From: Oscillospiraceae bacterium | Lineage (GTDB): Bacteria > Bacillota > Clostridia > Oscillospirales > Ruminococcaceae | Assembly (NCBI GenBank): GCA_014799325.1 | Contig: JAAVIE010000020.1 | Span: 1-38,472, forward strand | Direction: 5' to 3' | DNA length: 38,472 nucleotides | Part shown: positions 23,199 to 32,027 of the stretch, one piece after another | Position numbering within the stretch: position 1 is the first letter of the stretch | Layout: each line of letters starts with the position of its first letter | Made by a program: the position numbers and the translations under genes | The notes under the pieces: model-generated | Seen by the model: only the letters and a program-made list of their open reading frames with translations | Databases searched by the model: none | Told to the model about the DNA's origin: nothing

Positions 23199-23395
23199 CA
23201 AAGAATCCGATCCGGTTGGTAAATCTCTTTTTTACACTTCCAAAGAATCCGATTGGTTGGTAAATCCCTTTTTTACACTTCCAAAGAATTCGATCGGTTT
23301 AAATATCTGTTTTTTACACTTCAAAAGAATCCGATCGGTTTGTAAATCTATTTTACACTTCCAAAGAATTCAATTCGTTTGAAATATCCCTTTTA
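23199..23395. repeat. Five tandem copies of a 39-42-bp unit derived from a gene end
   Basis: Units start at 23199, 23241, 23282, 23323 and 23362, each beginning (C)AAAGAATYCGAT and ending TTTTACACTTC; the last is diverged. Read on the minus strand each unit contains GAATTCTTTGGAAGTGTAA or a close variant, the same bases that encode the NSLEV-stop end of the adjacent 494-residue protein. The array therefore looks like repeated duplication of that gene's 3' end, with each copy still carrying the stop. Confidence 0.85.
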
Positions 23396-24837
23396 AGGGA
23401 ATCCTTTTTGTTTTTCTCCTTGGCTTTTGATGCGGCAACAGATTCACAATAAAGCGCATATCTTTTGATATACTTTTCGGCAGAGGACTTTAACATATTA
23501 TAAGACTGACTGTCGCTGTTAAGAATTTCTTTAAATAAAGCTTCGATCCTTGGATCCATAATAGTCTGCAGGCGGGAAGCCGCATATTGGTGAATAGCTA
23601 TAAGCTCTTCATTTTTCAGCAATGAGGAAACAAAGCCGATAAATCTGTTGAAATCCTTGTATTGCAGATAGTTCAAGGCGATAGTAATGCTGGAATAGTA
23701 ATTTTTGTTGATGATATATCTGCCGTTCAGTGTTGTTTCACCCATCAAAAGGGCATCCAGCTCCTCATCTGACAAGTGCCCTACCCAGGCAGCCGACTGA
23801 AGCATCTCAAAATCGGGGAATCTTTCGCATTTTTCCAGAACGTTGACAGGCATGGAGCGCTTGCTCTTTGCGTGAGAGGGCTTTTCGCAGTTATATACCA
23901 CAGTGTCGGTGTATTTTCCGTACAGACCCTTTCTTGTCACAAAAAATCTTTCCAAAAGATTATTGGGAATCTTGCTGAAAGGAATTTTTACGCGGCAAGA
24001 GTATAGACAAGGTTCAACATCTTCTGCTGATTCAGTGTTATCGGAGTTGTTGTCCTGCTGTACGTCTTCAGAATTTTCTTCGGAAGTGACCTCGGCGGAA
24101 AGGGAAGTCTGATAGCTTCTCATTTCCTCCTCGGTACAGATGTACTTTATAGGCTCGATCACAAGGCACTTGATCTTTTTATCATGTATCAGGGCGGCTG
24201 TAACGTCATAATGGCTGGACAGCAGCGCGCAGAACATTCCCGTCAAATGGAAGCACAGTCCGTAAGCGCAGTCGTCCTTCTTTACTCTCTCATTGGCGGA
24301 TTTCATCAGCTTGTCGCTGAATGAGCCGAAATTCTCGGTAGGCACAAGGAAAGAGGGAACTATAGACCTTTCTTTTCTGCATACTGTATTAAAAGTACTG
24401 GAGCCGCCGAATTCATGCGGTATCATATAGCTTGACCAGAAATAATTTCCCTCGCCGTCTGTGGGGATCATGTTAGCTTCATATACCACATACAAGCCCG
24501 ACTTGATGTAGTCAAGCAAGGGCTGAAGAGACGCCGTAAGGTTTTTGTTATTATAAAAATAGTCCTCAACAACAGCCGAAACTCTTCTGGGAAAATCTTC
24601 GCCCCTACCCATAGGCGAGATCTGGGATATGATCTCGTTGTAATAGGAGCCGTTGATGCTTCTTTGGATAATATTCAGAAGCGCTTCATTTCCGATAAAG
24701 AATGTTTCTCTTATACCCTTATCTCTGTGTAAGGTGGTATCGCATATTCCGAAGCTGTTAGGGCTGTTGGAAACGCCTATGAGGGTATATTCCTTATTGT
24801 TTATCAATATTGATTCAGAGGAAACGGAAGATTTCAT
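23353..24837 (-). CDS. Unknown 494-residue protein
   Basis: I do not recognise a family. No signal peptide or membrane helix is evident. Residues about 1-230 look globular (GEGNYFWSSYMIPHEFGGSS, YGLCFHLTGMFCALLSSHYD); an acidic, Ser/Asn/Glu-rich linker spans about 245-275; a second globular part includes VKIPFSKIPNNLLERFF and a helical end rich in Lys/Glu. AT-rich 3' end runs into the tandem repeats, and the last codons are themselves one repeat unit. It lies 9 bp downstream of a YcxB-like membrane protein gene, so the two probably work together. Confidence 0.75.
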   Translation of the reverse strand: MKSSVSSESILINNKEYTLIGVSNSPNSFGICDTTLHRDKGIRETFFIGNEALLNIIQRSINGSYYNEIISQISPMGRGEDFPRRVSAVVEDYFYNNKNLTASLQPLLDYIKSGLYVVYEANMIPTDGEGNYFWSSYMIPHEFGGSSTFNTVCRKERSIVPSFLVPTENFGSFSDKLMKSANERVKKDDCAYGLCFHLTGMFCALLSSHYDVTAALIHDKKIKCLVIEPIKYICTEEEMRSYQTSLSAEVTSEENSEDVQQDNNSDNTESAEDVEPCLYSCRVKIPFSKIPNNLLERFFVTRKGLYGKYTDTVVYNCEKPSHAKSKRSMPVNVLEKCERFPDFEMLQSAAWVGHLSDEELDALLMGETTLNGRYIINKNYYSSITIALNYLQYKDFNRFIGFVSSLLKNEELIAIHQYAASRLQTIMDPRIEALFKEILNSDSQSYNMLKSSAEKYIKRYALYCESVAASKAKEKNKKDSLKRDISNELNSLEV

Positions 24838-24846
24838 TTTTTGATC

Positions 24847-25713
24847 CTACCTTTGTCTTACTCTTGCTGCAATCATACCGAATACATCAGATTGCTGATT
24901 TTTGGGAATAAAGCTTTTGGGAAGCCAGAAAACCGATTTGTTATCCCTTAACACAACAAGTCCCGCGTGGGTCTCTATAAAGAAGTTGGCTTCACTCCAG
25001 GGAATAAGATCCCGTCCTGTGTAAACACTGCTCTCAACGGCAGCAAAGCCCTCGGGAGCAACAACTACTGTGATCTCCTTAGAGGTGGCGGGGTCGTATT
25101 TTTTGGTGGAATTAAACTTATGTCTTGCAATAATGCCCACCACTAAATACACCACGATAGAGATGATTATCCCTATAAAGATCGACAGGGGAAGGCAGTA
25201 GAGCCAGTTTTCCCTGAAATCTCCCATTGCGGTCACAAAGCCTATAAACAAAGCGATAATAAGCAATATAGTCATCAAAAACATATACCGACCGAATCTT
25301 GCAATTACAAGCGCGATATTGCAGGAATTTATCACCTTTTCCTCGTAAAAGCCTTTCATTATATACGCGTTGTCGGGGGTTATATTTTTGTAAAGGTATT
25401 TCAGCGGAAGTATGCGTTTGTTGAACTTGTAGCGGATCTCCGGATGGACGGCTATCTGACCTTCGATAATAGTCCTTACCGCCAAAAATTTATCCTCGTC
25501 CTCAAAAGCGTTCATTTCAATGCTGTAGCTTTGTTTTCCCGCAGTGATATTCAGCGCAGACATGGTCTCGGTAATGGAGACGACTTGACTCCACTCATAA
25601 ATATCAGGGTTTACACCCTCGCCCTTCATGACTACAAAATAATCTCCGAATATGTAGGTCATTCCGGTCATAGGCGAAAAGACCTTTCGTCCTCTGACGC
25701 TTTCAAATGCCAT
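24847..25713 (-). CDS. Membrane protein with YcxB-like domains
   Basis: The 288-residue protein has an N-terminal cytosolic beta-rich region (MTYIFGDYFVVMKGEG, then EWSQVVSITET), two central hydrophobic helices (about 140-162 and 170-194), and a C-terminal region VVVAPEGFAAVESSVYTGRD...IPWSEANFFIETHAGLVVL...FWLPKSF that matches the YcxB-like pattern. Function is unknown. AAAGGAG precedes ATG 25713, and an extended -10 (TGTTATAAT) sits at about 25765-25772. It is followed closely by the 494-residue unknown gene. Confidence 0.75.
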   Translation of the reverse strand: MAFESVRGRKVFSPMTGMTYIFGDYFVVMKGEGVNPDIYEWSQVVSITETMSALNITAGKQSYSIEMNAFEDEDKFLAVRTIIEGQIAVHPEIRYKFNKRILPLKYLYKNITPDNAYIMKGFYEEKVINSCNIALVIARFGRYMFLMTILLIIALFIGFVTAMGDFRENWLYCLPLSIFIGIIISIVVYLVVGIIARHKFNSTKKYDPATSKEITVVVAPEGFAAVESSVYTGRDLIPWSEANFFIETHAGLVVLRDNKSVFWLPKSFIPKNQQSDVFGMIAARVRQR

Positions 25714-25843
25714 AAGCGACTCCTTTTATTTATATAGATTTTATTGTCACAACATATATTTAATATTATAACACAAATCTTTAAAAAAGGGAATACACTA
25801 ATCGGTAAATTTGACAAAAATATTAAAAAAAATATTCAGTATC

Positions 25844-25872
25844 TTGAAAAAAATTGTTAAATGCTTTATAAT
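25844..25872 (+). promoter_or_regulatory. Promoter of proS
   Basis: TTGAAA (25844-25849), 17-bp spacer, TATAAT (25867-25872), 40 bp before the proS ATG. No T-box leader is visible in the short untranslated region. Confidence 0.85.
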
Positions 25873-25911
25873 ACTATAAGAAAAAGTAAATTTTACAAAG
25901 GGGAAACCAAA

Positions 25912-27348
25912 ATGGCAGACAAAAAAATGGTTGAAGCGATAACCTCCCGTGATGAGGACTTCGCTCAATGGTACACAGATATTGTTAAAAAAGCGGATCT
26001 GATCGACTATTCCAGTGTTAAGGGCTGTATGATCATAAGACCTTACGGATATGCAATTTGGGAAAATATGCAGAAAATACTTGATCAGATGTTCAAAGAT
26101 ACGGGGCATGAGAACGTTTATATGCCAATGTTCATACCCGAGGGATTGCTGAACAAGGAAAAAGACCATGTTGAGGGATTTGCTCCCGAAGTAGCATGGG
26201 TAACTCACGGCGGAAACGAAAAGCTCCAAGAGCGTCTTTGCGTAAGACCTACATCGGAAACACTTTTCTGCGAGCATTATGCAAATATTATCCACTCTCA
26301 CAGAGACCTGCCCAAGCTCTACAATCAGTGGTGTTCCGTAGTAAGGTGGGAAAAGACCACCCGTCCTTTCCTTCGTTCAAGGGAATTTCTCTGGCAGGAG
26401 GGACACACCGTTCACGCTACTGCCGAAGAAGCTATTGAAGAAACGGAAAGAATGCTGAATATTTATGCTGAATTTTGTGAAAAATCACTGAATATGCCTG
26501 TTATAAAGGGAAGAAAGACCGAAAGCGACAAGTTTGCGGGCGCAGAAGCCACCTACGCTATCGAAGCCCTTATGCACGACGGAAAGGCGCTTCAGGCAGG
26601 AACCTCACACTATTTCGGCGACGGATTTGCAAAGGCTTTTGACATAACATATACCAGCAAGGAAAACAAGCTTGAATATGTTTACGAAACCTCCTGGGGC
26701 GTTACCACCCGACTTATCGGCGCGATAATCATGTCCCACGGCGATGACAACGGCTTGGTTCTTCCTCCTGCGGTTGCTCCTATCCAAGTTATCATCATCC
26801 CTGTTAATCAGCATAAAGAGGGCGTTTTAGACAAGGCAGGCGAAATTGCGGAAAGACTTAAAGGCAAATACCGCGTAAAGATCGACGACAGCGAGAACAG
26901 CCCCGGCTGGAAGTTCTCTGAGTATGAGATGAAGGGCGTTCCTCTCCGTCTTGAGATAGGTCCTAAAGATATTGAAAATAATCAGTGCGTGATCGTTCGC
27001 CGCGATAACCGCGAAAAGAGCTTTGTTCCTTTGGATAAGCTGGAGGAAACTATTGAACAGCTGTTAAAGGCTTATGGCGACAATATTTACAATATCGCTT
27101 ATGAAAATATGGAAAAGCGCACCTACGACTGCACTAACATGGACGAGATCATTCAGAAGCTGAACGAAAACGGCGACGGTTTTGTCCGTGCTATGTGGTG
27201 CGGTGACGAGGCTTGCGAGGATAAGGTCAAGGAAGTAACGGGTGTTGGTTCAAGATGTATTCCTTTTGAGCAGAAGGAGCTTTCTGATAAGTGCGTTTGC
27301 TGCGGTAAGCCTGCTAAGCAGATGGTTTATTGGGGTAAAGCGTATTGA
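25912..27348 (+). CDS. proS: Proline--tRNA ligase, archaeal/eukaryal-type
   Basis: The 478-residue class II synthetase has motif 2 [38 protein letters not shown] upstream, motif 3-like [24 protein letters not shown], an anticodon-binding domain (VIIIPVNQH...), and a C-terminal zinc-type domain with CGDEAC and CVCCGKPA ending in tyrosine. It lacks the inserted editing domain of E. coli-type ProRS, placing it in the archaeal/eukaryal-like form found in some Clostridia. Start ATG 25912 has AAAGGGG ahead; the upstream frame to 25861 overlaps the promoter. Confidence 0.95.
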   Translation: MADKKMVEAITSRDEDFAQWYTDIVKKADLIDYSSVKGCMIIRPYGYAIWENMQKILDQMFKDTGHENVYMPMFIPEGLLNKEKDHVEGFAPEVAWVTHGGNEKLQERLCVRPTSETLFCEHYANIIHSHRDLPKLYNQWCSVVRWEKTTRPFLRSREFLWQEGHTVHATAEEAIEETERMLNIYAEFCEKSLNMPVIKGRKTESDKFAGAEATYAIEALMHDGKALQAGTSHYFGDGFAKAFDITYTSKENKLEYVYETSWGVTTRLIGAIIMSHGDDNGLVLPPAVAPIQVIIIPVNQHKEGVLDKAGEIAERLKGKYRVKIDDSENSPGWKFSEYEMKGVPLRLEIGPKDIENNQCVIVRRDNREKSFVPLDKLEETIEQLLKAYGDNIYNIAYENMEKRTYDCTNMDEIIQKLNENGDGFVRAMWCGDEACEDKVKEVTGVGSRCIPFEQKELSDKCVCCGKPAKQMVYWGKAY

Positions 27349-27386
27349 TTTTGCTTCATTGAAATATTGATACAACTATATAATTT

Positions 27387-27425
27387 AAAAGGGACTGTCA
27401 ATTTGCGGCAGTCCCTTTATTTTTT
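27387..27425 (+). terminator. Terminator after proS
   Basis: AAAGGGACTG and CAGTCCCTTT pair perfectly around 11 bases, followed by A and a run of T's into 27425. It also reaches the stop codon of the converging gene. Confidence 0.9.
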
Positions 27426-27922
27426 CAATCTTTATGTGAAACACCTGTTTTCATGATCCACTTTGCCTCATATTTGAAATTCTTAAGTACCTTTTCTTCC
27501 ATAGAAGAAAGCATAGGCGTAAGCTTGACCTTTTCTTTAAGATCAAAATACAGTGATTGAAGCACCGAGTAATACAAGTAAAAGCAAGCCTGACTTTGAG
27601 TAAAAAATATTCTTTTGTCCCACTTTATTCCTCTTTCTACGTAATAACATTGCCAAAGGAAAAAACCAAATCTGCACATCACAAGGGTGTCCTCGGGTAC
27701 ACCGTTTATAAAAGAATAGTATCTAGGCGGTATCCCCTTGGAACGAAATTCCTCTCTTAGTGTTTTCCTTGTGCGCTTTTTATCAGTTCCATAACAGATT
27801 AAGGGGCGGGGAAAACTATGTTTTAACAAAAATAGCTTGTCGGGTATGCCATATTGGATATTATTCTGGAACCATTCTTTAGTATACACACCCCATTTGT
27901 GAAAAGTGTATGGCATTTTCAT
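27425..27922 (-). CDS. Unknown 165-residue protein
   Basis: I recognise no family. The protein is basic and aromatic-rich (HKWGVYTKEWFQNNIQYGIP; FGFFLWQCYYVERGIKWDKR), without a signal peptide or clear membrane helix. AGGAG precedes ATG 27922 by seven bases, which supports real translation. It is 40 bp after the alpha/beta hydrolase gene and may share its transcript. Confidence 0.6.
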   Translation of the reverse strand: MKMPYTFHKWGVYTKEWFQNNIQYGIPDKLFLLKHSFPRPLICYGTDKKRTRKTLREEFRSKGIPPRYYSFINGVPEDTLVMCRFGFFLWQCYYVERGIKWDKRIFFTQSQACFYLYYSVLQSLYFDLKEKVKLTPMLSSMEEKVLKNFKYEAKWIMKTGVSHKD

Positions 27923-27962
27923 TTATAAACTCCTATTCGTACATACTTATGCAAATCAGGAT

Positions 27963-28778
27963 TCATTCAATTATGCTATTTATATATGTGACGACCTCTT
28001 CTGAAATAAAATAATTTTCGTGAGTAATATCATCAAATATTTTTAACTCGGAGTTTTCAAAGCATTCCGACAATTTTTCCTGTAATGATGCACTTAGTGT
28101 TTTATCTGCTTTTGAACCGATTATATACACTGAAGCAGTTATTTTTTTAGCATATTCTGCTGTTTGAATATTGTTTGAAATAAAAATTTTAAAAGGTCCC
28201 CAAAATATTGGTATCATTTTATTATATAAATCAGAAATATCTCTATAACCGGATGCCAATACCAATGTTTTGCATTGTTTCACACTTGCAAGATATGCAG
28301 CCATACCAACACCATAACTATGTCCCATAATTATAATTTCTGCCTGCGGATACTGCTTTTGTGCCCAGTCATACAATTCCGTAGCTGATTTCTTCATTGT
28401 TTGCAAATTCATTTTCCCTTTGCTATCCTGCGTTCCATAATAATCAACCGTCAAAAATGGATAGGAAAACTTGTCTGCATATTTTCCAACAGAATTATAT
28501 GCGATATAATTTGAACCTCCAAAGAATAAAATCACCTTGTCACTGTTTGCTTCAAGATTATACCCATAGCCCGTTAATTTATCTGTTATTTGAATATACT
28601 GAGGTGTAGCTGTAATATTTGTCATTTTCGTTGCTCCCTTATAAAAGGAGTAGCTAACTGTTTGCATAACAAAATTACACCCAAATCCTACAATCAACAC
28701 CCACATAATTATTTTCAATAATATTCTCATAATTTCCATTTTATTATTCAATTTTTCCTTTTCATATTTAACAATCAT
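27963..28778 (-). CDS. Membrane-anchored alpha/beta hydrolase
   Basis: The protein (271 residues from ATG 28778) has one N-terminal helix (about 18-40) and then an alpha/beta-hydrolase fold outside the membrane: ILFFGGSN as oxyanion strand, nucleophile elbow IIIMGHSYGVG, SKADKTLS as acid loop and DDITHENYF with the histidine. Similar proteins are often annotated as BAAT/acyl-CoA thioester or cell-surface hydrolases; substrate unknown. Start is uncertain: ATG 28778 overlaps the thioesterase stop by 11 bases, while ATG 28739 just before the helix is also possible. Confidence 0.75.
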   Translation of the reverse strand: MIVKYEKEKLNNKMEIMRILLKIIMWVLIVGFGCNFVMQTVSYSFYKGATKMTNITATPQYIQITDKLTGYGYNLEANSDKVILFFGGSNYIAYNSVGKYADKFSYPFLTVDYYGTQDSKGKMNLQTMKKSATELYDWAQKQYPQAEIIIMGHSYGVGMAAYLASVKQCKTLVLASGYRDISDLYNKMIPIFWGPFKIFISNNIQTAEYAKKITASVYIIGSKADKTLSASLQEKLSECFENSELKIFDDITHENYFISEEVVTYINSIIE

Positions 28779-29202
28779 ATAAATCCACACCAACTAAACT
28801 CTTAAACACATCATAAATATGAGGATCAATATTTTTCATTCTTATAGGCTTAAAATCACTATCCACAAAAAAATGCGCCGTTTCCGCAATGACGCGTATA
28901 TCATCAGTCTCCTTATCCGTAACACGGTAAGAGATCCTGAATTTCAGCCCGTTAAAGTCCTCCATTTTCATTTTAATGCACACCGTATCATTAAATCTCA
29001 CCGCATATTTATACTGACAGGAAACGGACAGCACGGGGATCATTATCCCGTTTTTCTCCATTTCGTCATAGGGAAGCCCCACCTGCTTCAAAAAATCGAT
29101 GCGGGCTTCTTCAAGCCACCTTACATAATTTGAATGATGCACCACAGCCATTTTGTCTGTTTCATAATATAGTGCCGTTCTGTAAAAAGGTTCTATCTTC
29201 AT
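28768..29202 (-). CDS. YbgC/FadM-type acyl-CoA thioesterase (hot-dog fold)
   Basis: The 144-residue protein has RTALYYETDKMAVVHHSNYVRWLEEARIDFL at its N-terminus, the 4HBT signature with the catalytic aspartate (D16), followed by the strand pattern VSCQYKYAVRFNDTV. It hydrolyses acyl-CoA or acyl-ACP thioesters; chain specificity cannot be told. GGGAGA precedes ATG 29202. It overlaps the start of the hydrolase gene, so both are likely cotranscribed. Confidence 0.88.
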   Translation of the reverse strand: MKIEPFYRTALYYETDKMAVVHHSNYVRWLEEARIDFLKQVGLPYDEMEKNGIMIPVLSVSCQYKYAVRFNDTVCIKMKMEDFNGLKFRISYRVTDKETDDIRVIAETAHFFVDSDFKPIRMKNIDPHIYDVFKSLVGVDLYDC

Positions 29203-29325
29203 AGCATTATCTCCCGAAAATATTGTTGTCTTTTTATTATTTTACCATATTGCAGAAATTTTTGCAACAATAATTGTAGGAAACTTCAAATTTTTGAAAT
29301 AAAGCTATTTTCTTTACAATTATAT

Positions 29326-29354
29326 TTGAAAAAAATCTGAATATATGGTATACT
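29326..29354 (+). promoter_or_regulatory. Promoter of the citrate synthase gene
   Basis: TTGAAA (29326-29331), 17-bp spacer, TATACT (29349-29354), 54 bp before the ATG, with AAGGAGAA as ribosome site. Confidence 0.85.
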
Positions 29355-29408
29355 GATAACAGAAAATGAATTTTTGAAAAATAAATTATTCATAAATAAG
29401 GAGAACTT

Positions 29409-30788
29409 ATGGAAAAACTCGCATCAACAAATAAATTGACAGCCCCCGCTGAAAACAGAATCCCCCTTTACGGCAATTTGTGCAAACAAAACTGTCAGAT
29501 CAACCCTGAGCTTTTTGAAAAGTACGATGTAAAAAGGGGACTGAGAGAGAAAAACGGAAAGGGCGTTTTGGTAGGACTTACCAAAATTGCCGAGGTAAAG
29601 TCCTACACAATTGACGACGGCGATATGATACCCTGCGAAGGCAAGCTCTATTACAGAGGAATAGATATAGAGGAGCTTGTAGACGGCTTTATGAAGGATA
29701 ACCGCTTCGGCTTTGAGGAAACGGCTTATCTGCTTATGTTCGGCAGTCTGCCAAATGAAAAGGAGTTGAAAGACTTTAAGGAGGATCTGATCTATTACCG
29801 CGATCTGCCTACCAGCTTTACCCGCGACTTTATTCTGAAAGCCCCCAGCCGCAATATTATGAATTCTCTTGCAAGAAGTGTGCTGACGCTGTATACCTAT
29901 GACGAGAATGCGGATTCCGTTGACGTTGAAACTCTTGTCCGTCAATCTCTGCAAATGATAGCCCGTTTCCCTCGACTTGCAGTTTACAGCTATCAGGCAT
30001 TGGCGCACTATTATCAGGAAAACAGCTTGTTTATCCACGCGCCCTCTCCCGATCTTGGCATTGCGGAAAACATTCTCTATATGCTCAGAGCCGATAATTC
30101 CTTTACCGAGCTGGAGGCAAGAGTTTTGGATCTGGCGCTGGTTCTTCATTCGGATCACGGCGGCGGTAATAACTCCGGCTTTACCACAAGGGTTGTAACT
30201 TCTACGGGAACCGATACTTATTCCACCATAGCCTCCGCAATAGGTTCTTTGAAAGGTCCGCGCCACGGCGGTGCAAATATCAAGGTCGCCGAAATGTTTG
30301 AGGATATGATGGAAAAAGTTACAGATTGGGAAAGCGACCGAGAGGTTTCTCAATATCTCAATGATATATTGGATAAAAAAGCTTTTGACAATGCGGGTCT
30401 TATTTACGGTATGGGTCACGCAGTCTACTCGATCTCCGACCCCCGTGCAAAAATATTCAAGCAGTATGTGGAAAAGCTCTCCCGCGAAAAGGGCTTTGAA
30501 AGAGAGTTTGAGCTTTATAACCGTGTTGAAAAGCTCGCTCCGGATATAATAAACGCCAAAAGGCATACATACAAGGCAATAAGCGCGAACATTGACTTTT
30601 ACAGCGGCTTTGTTTATAAAATGCTGGAAATTCCCAAGGAACTGTACACGCCTTTGTTTGCCATTTCAAGAGTTCCAGGCTGGTGCGCTCACAGGATCGA
30701 GGAGCTTGTCAGCAACAGCAAGATCATTCGTCCTGCTTACAAGAATGTTATTAAGCACAATCCTTATATTGAACTTAACAACCGATAA
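29409..30788 (+). CDS. Citrate synthase
   Basis: The 459-residue protein has the citrate synthase active-site blocks: VLHSDHGGGNNSGFTTRV near 246-263, LKGPRHGGAN near 282-291, IYGMGHAVYSISDPRAKIF near 334-352, and a late RVPGWCAHRIEEL near 425-440. It condenses acetyl-CoA with oxaloacetate; in fermentative Clostridia this supplies glutamate precursors. Longer than the usual 370-430 residues, matching a clostridial subgroup with an N-terminal extension. 2-Methylcitrate activity cannot be excluded. The long minus-strand frame inside it is an antisense shadow. Confidence 0.93.
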   Translation: MEKLASTNKLTAPAENRIPLYGNLCKQNCQINPELFEKYDVKRGLREKNGKGVLVGLTKIAEVKSYTIDDGDMIPCEGKLYYRGIDIEELVDGFMKDNRFGFEETAYLLMFGSLPNEKELKDFKEDLIYYRDLPTSFTRDFILKAPSRNIMNSLARSVLTLYTYDENADSVDVETLVRQSLQMIARFPRLAVYSYQALAHYYQENSLFIHAPSPDLGIAENILYMLRADNSFTELEARVLDLALVLHSDHGGGNNSGFTTRVVTSTGTDTYSTIASAIGSLKGPRHGGANIKVAEMFEDMMEKVTDWESDREVSQYLNDILDKKAFDNAGLIYGMGHAVYSISDPRAKIFKQYVEKLSREKGFEREFELYNRVEKLAPDIINAKRHTYKAISANIDFYSGFVYKMLEIPKELYTPLFAISRVPGWCAHRIEELVSNSKIIRPAYKNVIKHNPYIELNNR

Positions 30789-30800
30789 TACTGATTCTCG

Positions 30801-31013
30801 ATCATACAATAGACAAAGTCTATTGTATGATGCCGCCCTTCAGGCGGCTGTCAAAATCTTTGATTTTAACAGAATTAGTATTGAACTAACTTTTTTAGAG
30901 GTTTCACCGCCAACGCCGTGCATGGCACGGTGAATCATACTGTAGACATAGTCTACAGTATGATAAAGAAGTAGTATAAAAACTTACTGCCGCAAGCTAT
31001 ATTGCGGCAGTAA
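30801..31013. repeat. Cluster of perfect inverted repeats (MITE-like or structured RNA)
   Basis: Hairpins in order: 30801-30831 (ATCATACAATAGAC, 3-base loop, perfect arms); 30832-30848 (GCCGCC/GGCGGC); 30903-30934 (TTCACCG/CGGTGAA); 30934-30964 (ATCATACTGTAGAC, perfect arms); 30984-31013 (TTACTGCCGCAA, perfect arms). The first and fourth share the pattern ATCATAC..TAGAC, so a 164-bp unit (30801-30964) begins and ends with related palindromes, as in palindrome-ended mini-elements. None has a T-tail. The fifth, just before the next gene's ribosome site, may be regulatory. Confidence 0.7.
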
Positions 31014-31033
31014 ATATTATGGAGGACATATTC

Positions 31034-31966
31034 TTGAAGATTTTCCCTTATTCATCAGACAACAAGCGCTATCACACGCTCCACTACTATAATATGCAGA
31101 AATTCGGAGAACGTGTATACAAAGCTCCTATAAACGCAGGATTTACCTGTCCCAATATTGACGGCACAAAGGGATTTGGCGGCTGTATATACTGTGACGG
31201 CGGCAGCGGATATTTTACTGACAGCAGCATTATTCCCATAAAAGAACAGTTGGAGCATCAGATCGCCCTGATACACCAAAAGCACCCAAAGGCAAAGATA
31301 AACGCTTATTTTCAGTCCTACTCCAACACTTACGGGAACGCAGAGTTGATAAAGAGCAGGGTAGAGCCTGTTTTTGATTTTGATGATGTGGTTTCTGTTT
31401 CCATAGCCACCCGCGCGGATTGTTTTAAAAAAGACGTTTTGGATCATCTTAAAGAGCTTTCCCGAAAAACCGAGCTTACAGTTGAGCTGGGGCTTCAGAC
31501 CGTTCACGACCATACCGCCGAGATAATCAACAGAGGACATACCTTTTCCGAATTTCAAGAGGGCTATAACAGTCTTAAAGCTTTGGGAATAAGAACAGTA
31601 GTCCACATTATAAACGGTCTGCCTGATGAAAACAAGGATATGATGCTCGAAACTGCCTCTGTTTTGGGAAAAATGAGACCCGACGGAGTAAAGATCCACC
31701 TTTTGCATGTAATAAAAGGCACAAAGCTGGAGCTTATGTACAATGAGGGAAAGTACACGCCCTTGGAAAAAGAAAAGTATGTTGATATCACCGTCAGGCA
31801 GCTGGAGCTGCTGCCTCAGGAAACAGTCATAGAAAGGCTTACGGGCGACGGAGACAAAAACAAGCTGATCGCCCCTTTATGGAGCAGGGATAAAATTTCG
31901 GTCTTGGGTGCAATAGACAAGCTGCAAGCCAACCTTGACAGCTATCAGGGGAAAAAACTCAAATAA
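31034..31966 (+). CDS. TIGR01212-family radical SAM protein (YhcC/YtqA-like), TTG start
   Basis: The 310-residue protein (from TTG 31034) has the radical SAM cysteines C39, C51 and C54 in FTCPNIDGTKGFGGCIYC, then AYFQSYSNTYG, ELTVELGLQTVHDHTAEIINRGH and HIINGLPDE, all typical of the TIGR01212 family. Its substrate is not established; related proteins are linked to tRNA or protein modification. GGAGG at 31021-31025 lies eight bases before TTG, whereas the in-frame ATG at 31019 lies ahead of that site; hence TTG. A strong hairpin (30984-31013) sits right before the ribosome site. Confidence 0.88.
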   Translation: MKIFPYSSDNKRYHTLHYYNMQKFGERVYKAPINAGFTCPNIDGTKGFGGCIYCDGGSGYFTDSSIIPIKEQLEHQIALIHQKHPKAKINAYFQSYSNTYGNAELIKSRVEPVFDFDDVVSVSIATRADCFKKDVLDHLKELSRKTELTVELGLQTVHDHTAEIINRGHTFSEFQEGYNSLKALGIRTVVHIINGLPDENKDMMLETASVLGKMRPDGVKIHLLHVIKGTKLELMYNEGKYTPLEKEKYVDITVRQLELLPQETVIERLTGDGDKNKLIAPLWSRDKISVLGAIDKLQANLDSYQGKKLK

Positions 31967-31969
31967 TAA

Positions 31970-31996
31970 AAAGGGAAGCCGATCAAGCTTCCCTTT
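31970..31996. terminator. Bidirectional terminator
   Basis: AAAGGGAAGC (31970-31979) and GCTTCCCTTT (31987-31996) pair perfectly between converging genes, with A- and T-rich flanks. Confidence 0.85.
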
Positions 31997-32027
31997 AATT
32001 ATTAAATATTTTTAAAAACTTTAAAAA

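Noticed and set aside
23125-23382. Rightward 85-codon frame across the tandem repeats
   Set aside because: It starts inside the ackA terminator and is formed by the repeat units; the opposite-strand gene explains the repeat sequence better.
23199-23395. CRISPR array
   Set aside because: Units are contiguous and similar over their whole 39-42 bp length, with no variable spacers and no cas genes.
29424-30566. 380-codon minus-strand frame over citrate synthase
   Set aside because: Antisense shadow of a conserved gene; the translation is cysteine- and lysine-scattered without a recognisable domain.
30801-30848. Intrinsic terminator for citrate synthase
   Set aside because: The stems are strong, but no T-run follows either one.
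31055-31708. 217-codon minus-strand frame over the radical SAM gene
   Set aside because: Antisense shadow; no ribosome site or domain pattern.
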